Source of the DNA: Desulfarculales bacterium UBA702
GTDB lineage: Bacteria; Desulfobacterota; Syntrophobacteria; Syntrophobacterales; Syntrophobacteraceae
DNA length: 7,035 nucleotides
NCBI GenBank assembly: GCA_002298165.1
Contig: DBMI01000093.1
Span: forward strand, 1-7,035
Direction of reading: 5' to 3'
Shown: positions 5,540 through 7,035 of the stretch, one piece after another
Position numbering within the stretch: the first letter of the stretch is position 1
Layout: each line of letters starts with the position of its first letter
Translations under genes and position numbers: made by a program
Notes under the pieces: generated by a model
The model's database searches: none
What the model was told of the DNA's origin: nothing
Seen by the model: only the letters and a program-made list of their open reading frames with translations

Positions 5540-6301
5540 ATGCCAACGGATAGAAACTTCTCAATTTTGCTTGCGTTGGGTATTTTTCTCGGAATGGTGT
5601 TAGGAGCTGCCATATTGGGGCGATCCCTTGAGGAAATACGCAAAACCGAACGCTATGTCACGGTAAAAGGATTTGCCGAGCGTGATGTTAAAGCCGATCT
5701 TGCTTTATGGCCCATCAAGGTAAAGACCGCAGGGAACAATCTCAGTGAGGTCAGTCAATCGTCCGAGCAGACACGGAAAAAAGTAGTGCAATTCTTAAGC
5801 GAAAAGGGCTTCAAACCCGAAGAAATTGTAAGCCAATATTTGACGGTATCAGATAGACAGGCCACTGAATATGGCGCAAAGGGGAAGGACAGTCTGCGGT
5901 ATGTCGCTGATGCCACAATTATTTTGCGTTCGAATAATGTTGATAAGGTCCAGCAGGTGAGTCAAACGACAGATGAACTCGTAAGCGCAGGCGTGGTTAT
6001 TTCAGAATCCAGGGGCTCCGAAGGTTTGACTTACATGTTCACCAAGCTCAACGCCATAAAACCGGAGATGATGGCCGAGGCGACAAAGAATGCAAGGGCT
6101 GCTGCCAATCAATTTGCCCAAGATAGCGGCAGCAAAATAGGCGCTATCAGAAAAGCCAGCCAAGGGCTTTTCTCAGTTAATGAGAGAGATAGGGCCGCAG
6201 GTCAAGCTGATGGTGGAGAGCATTATTATTACCAGCAATCTTCGGACATAAACAAGAGAGTTCGGGTAGTATTGACTATCGATTATTTCCTTGAACACTA
6301 A
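5540..6301 (+). CDS. SIMPL domain (DUF541) membrane-anchored periplasmic protein
   Basis: With the ATG start this protein has 253 residues: one N-terminal hydrophobic helix (about 8-27), acting as a signal anchor or uncleaved signal, then a SIMPL/DUF541 domain (about 38-250). Family marks are YVTVKGFAERDVKADLALW near the start, the alternating beta and helix pattern with SEKGFKPEEIVSQYLTVSDR, the middle ATKNARAAANQFA helix, and the closing VRVVLTIDYFLE strand. SIMPL proteins are found in the periplasm (for example E. coli YggE, linked to oxidative stress) and their molecular role is poorly defined. The tract YYYQQSSDINK near the C-terminus matches the usual linker before the last strand. ATG at 5540 is preferred to TTG at 5522, because GGAG at 5529-5532 is well placed for it. 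It has its own promoter at 5458 and no partner gene on this strand. Confidence 0.9.
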   Translation: MPTDRNFSILLALGIFLGMVLGAAILGRSLEEIRKTERYVTVKGFAERDVKADLALWPIKVKTAGNNLSEVSQSSEQTRKKVVQFLSEKGFKPEEIVSQYLTVSDRQATEYGAKGKDSLRYVADATIILRSNNVDKVQQVSQTTDELVSAGVVISESRGSEGLTYMFTKLNAIKPEMMAEATKNARAAANQFAQDSGSKIGAIRKASQGLFSVNERDRAAGQADGGEHYYYQQSSDINKRVRVVLTIDYFLEH

Positions 6302-6570
6302 GGCTAAAAGCAGACGGCACAGCCCGGAAGCAAAGCTATCCGAGCGCAAAGCAGAAGAGGCCCCCTTGAGGGTCTAAAAAATCCTTACAGCTCTCTGACT
6401 GCCGAAATTCTAATCGCTCACAAACTTTCCACGTCCGGATCACTCATTTTTGAAATCCATGGGTCTGCCAGTTCTTCATTTTGGCAAGATATATTGAGTT
6501 AATTGAATTAACCTGGAAAGCGATATAGAATCGCGCTCATGCAGGCGTAACAGCAGTAATCGTATCAACC
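6302..6570. other. Intergenic region without recognised gene
   Basis: No gene is supported here on either strand. The stretch 6310-6404 has some features that recall a decayed structured RNA: two GCAAAGC heptamers (6330-6336 and 6346-6352), an AGGCCC/GGGTCT hairpin (6358-6375), and CGGCA near 6314 that could pair with TGCCG near 6400. No convincing terminator follows the SIMPL gene. Confidence 0.35.
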
Positions 6571-6634
6571 GTAGGATGGGTGAAGCGGAGAGACTGTGTT
6601 GGAATTTCAACACAGTCTCGGAGCGCAACCCATC
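6571..6634. repeat. REP element upstream of the RAYT gene
   Basis: The element begins with GTAG (6571-6574), followed by GATGGGT (6575-6581), which pairs with ACCCATC (6628-6634). The core is a perfect 12-bp stem, GAGACTGTGTTG (6590-6601) with CAACACAGTCTC (6608-6619), around a 6-base loop, and a GCG/CGC pair lies between. The GTAGGATGGGTGAAGCG and CGCAACCCATC ends match a well-known family of REP sequences. It ends 33 bases before the transposase start, the usual place for the REP recognised by a RAYT. Confidence 0.9.
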
Positions 6635-6667
6635 GATTTCCATACTCGACCATCGACATGGATCACC

Positions 6668-7035
6668 ATGACCAACTACCGCCGCAACCGCCTGCCTGGA
6701 GCGACATATTTCTTCACGGTAACAATTGCCCAAAGGCATCTCAATTTGCTGGTCAGACATATTCAAGATTTGAGAGCGGCATTTCACGACGAACATCAAC
6801 GCGCCCCTTTTGTAAACGTTGCCCTCGTCATTCTTCCGGATCACCTGCACGCAATATGGCGGCTGCCCAATGGCGATTCGGACTATTCGCAACGATGGCG
6901 GCGAATTAAAGCCGGCTTTTCACGCGCGCTGCCTTTGGGAGAACGCGTTAGTTCGAGCCGTAACATGAAAGGCGAACGGGGAGTCTGGCAACGCAGATTT
7001 TGGGAACATACCATCCGGGACGAAGACGATTTGAA
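6668..7035 (+). CDS. REP-associated tyrosine transposase (RAYT), partial
   Basis: The frame is open from ATG at 6668 to the window edge (122 codons plus two bases) and continues outside. The protein starts MTNYRRNRLPGATYFFTVTI, the characteristic RAYT opening. LPDHLHAIWRLP (56-67) holds the HUH pair His59 and His61, which bind the catalytic metal. SQRWRRIKAGFSRAL and WQRRFWEHTIRDEDDL are the next conserved blocks. The catalytic tyrosine (expected in a Y-I-H-Y-N-P block) lies just beyond the edge, so activity cannot be judged. RAYTs are single-copy IS200/IS605 relatives that bind and cleave REP hairpins headed by GTAG, and one such hairpin lies directly upstream. The ribosome binding site is weak, as is usual for transposases. 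No stop or frameshift is seen in the visible part. Confidence 0.93.
   Translation, partial: MTNYRRNRLPGATYFFTVTIAQRHLNLLVRHIQDLRAAFHDEHQRAPFVNVALVILPDHLHAIWRLPNGDSDYSQRWRRIKAGFSRALPLGERVSSSRNMKGERGVWQRRFWEHTIRDEDDL

Noticed and set aside
6476..6892. A 138-codon minus-strand frame at the right end
   Set aside because: It is the antisense shadow of the RAYT gene, whose conserved blocks are clear on the plus strand.

Overview
The window looks like an accessory stretch of a chromosome from an anaerobic Desulfobacterota-type (former Deltaproteobacteria) organism. This rests on a combination of features: a membrane-anchored, lysine-less H-protein homologue behind a sigma-54-type promoter, a TIGR03960-like radical SAM protein paired with an MTH895/TM0996-type thioredoxin, a MauE-like protein, and many GTAG-type palindromic repeats with IS200-like transposases. 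The assignment is an inference; no rRNA or tRNA gene is present to confirm it.

Layout. Positions 1-300 hold a mosaic of short interspersed repeats: a G/C-strand-biased hairpin cluster with quadruplex potential, a decayed REP-like fragment and a perfect 12-bp hairpin. A gene-poor stretch leads to a good -24/-12 (sigma-54) promoter at 611-626. It drives a forward pair: a membrane-anchored GcvH-like protein (679-1374) and a 79-residue two-helix membrane protein (1521-1760). A strong bidirectional terminator (1781-1822) separates this pair from a convergent minus-strand operon: the radical SAM protein (4121-2367) followed 15 bases later by the thioredoxin-like protein (2351-1827). Upstream of the radical SAM gene is a 34-codon ORF, then a 167-bp MITE-like element (4212-4378) carrying two direct and one inverted REP-like hairpin.

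The right half carries a MauE/DoxX-like membrane protein (4594-5046), a truncated IS200/RAYT-type transposase remnant on the minus strand (5313-5104), a SIMPL/DUF541 protein (5540-6301) behind a strong sigma-70 promoter, and a REP hairpin (6571-6634) directly upstream of an apparently intact REP-associated tyrosine transposase (RAYT) that runs off the right edge (6668-7035+).

Working together. The radical SAM and thioredoxin genes are almost certainly co-transcribed and may form a redox-linked modification pair. The GcvH-like and small membrane proteins probably act together at the inner membrane under sigma-54 control. The GTAG-headed hairpins at 254, 4257, 4297, 4354 (inverted) and 6571, together with two IS200-like transposase genes, suggest that RAYT/REP activity shaped the intergenic regions. 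I see no CRISPR array, toxin-antitoxin pair or recognisable defence system.
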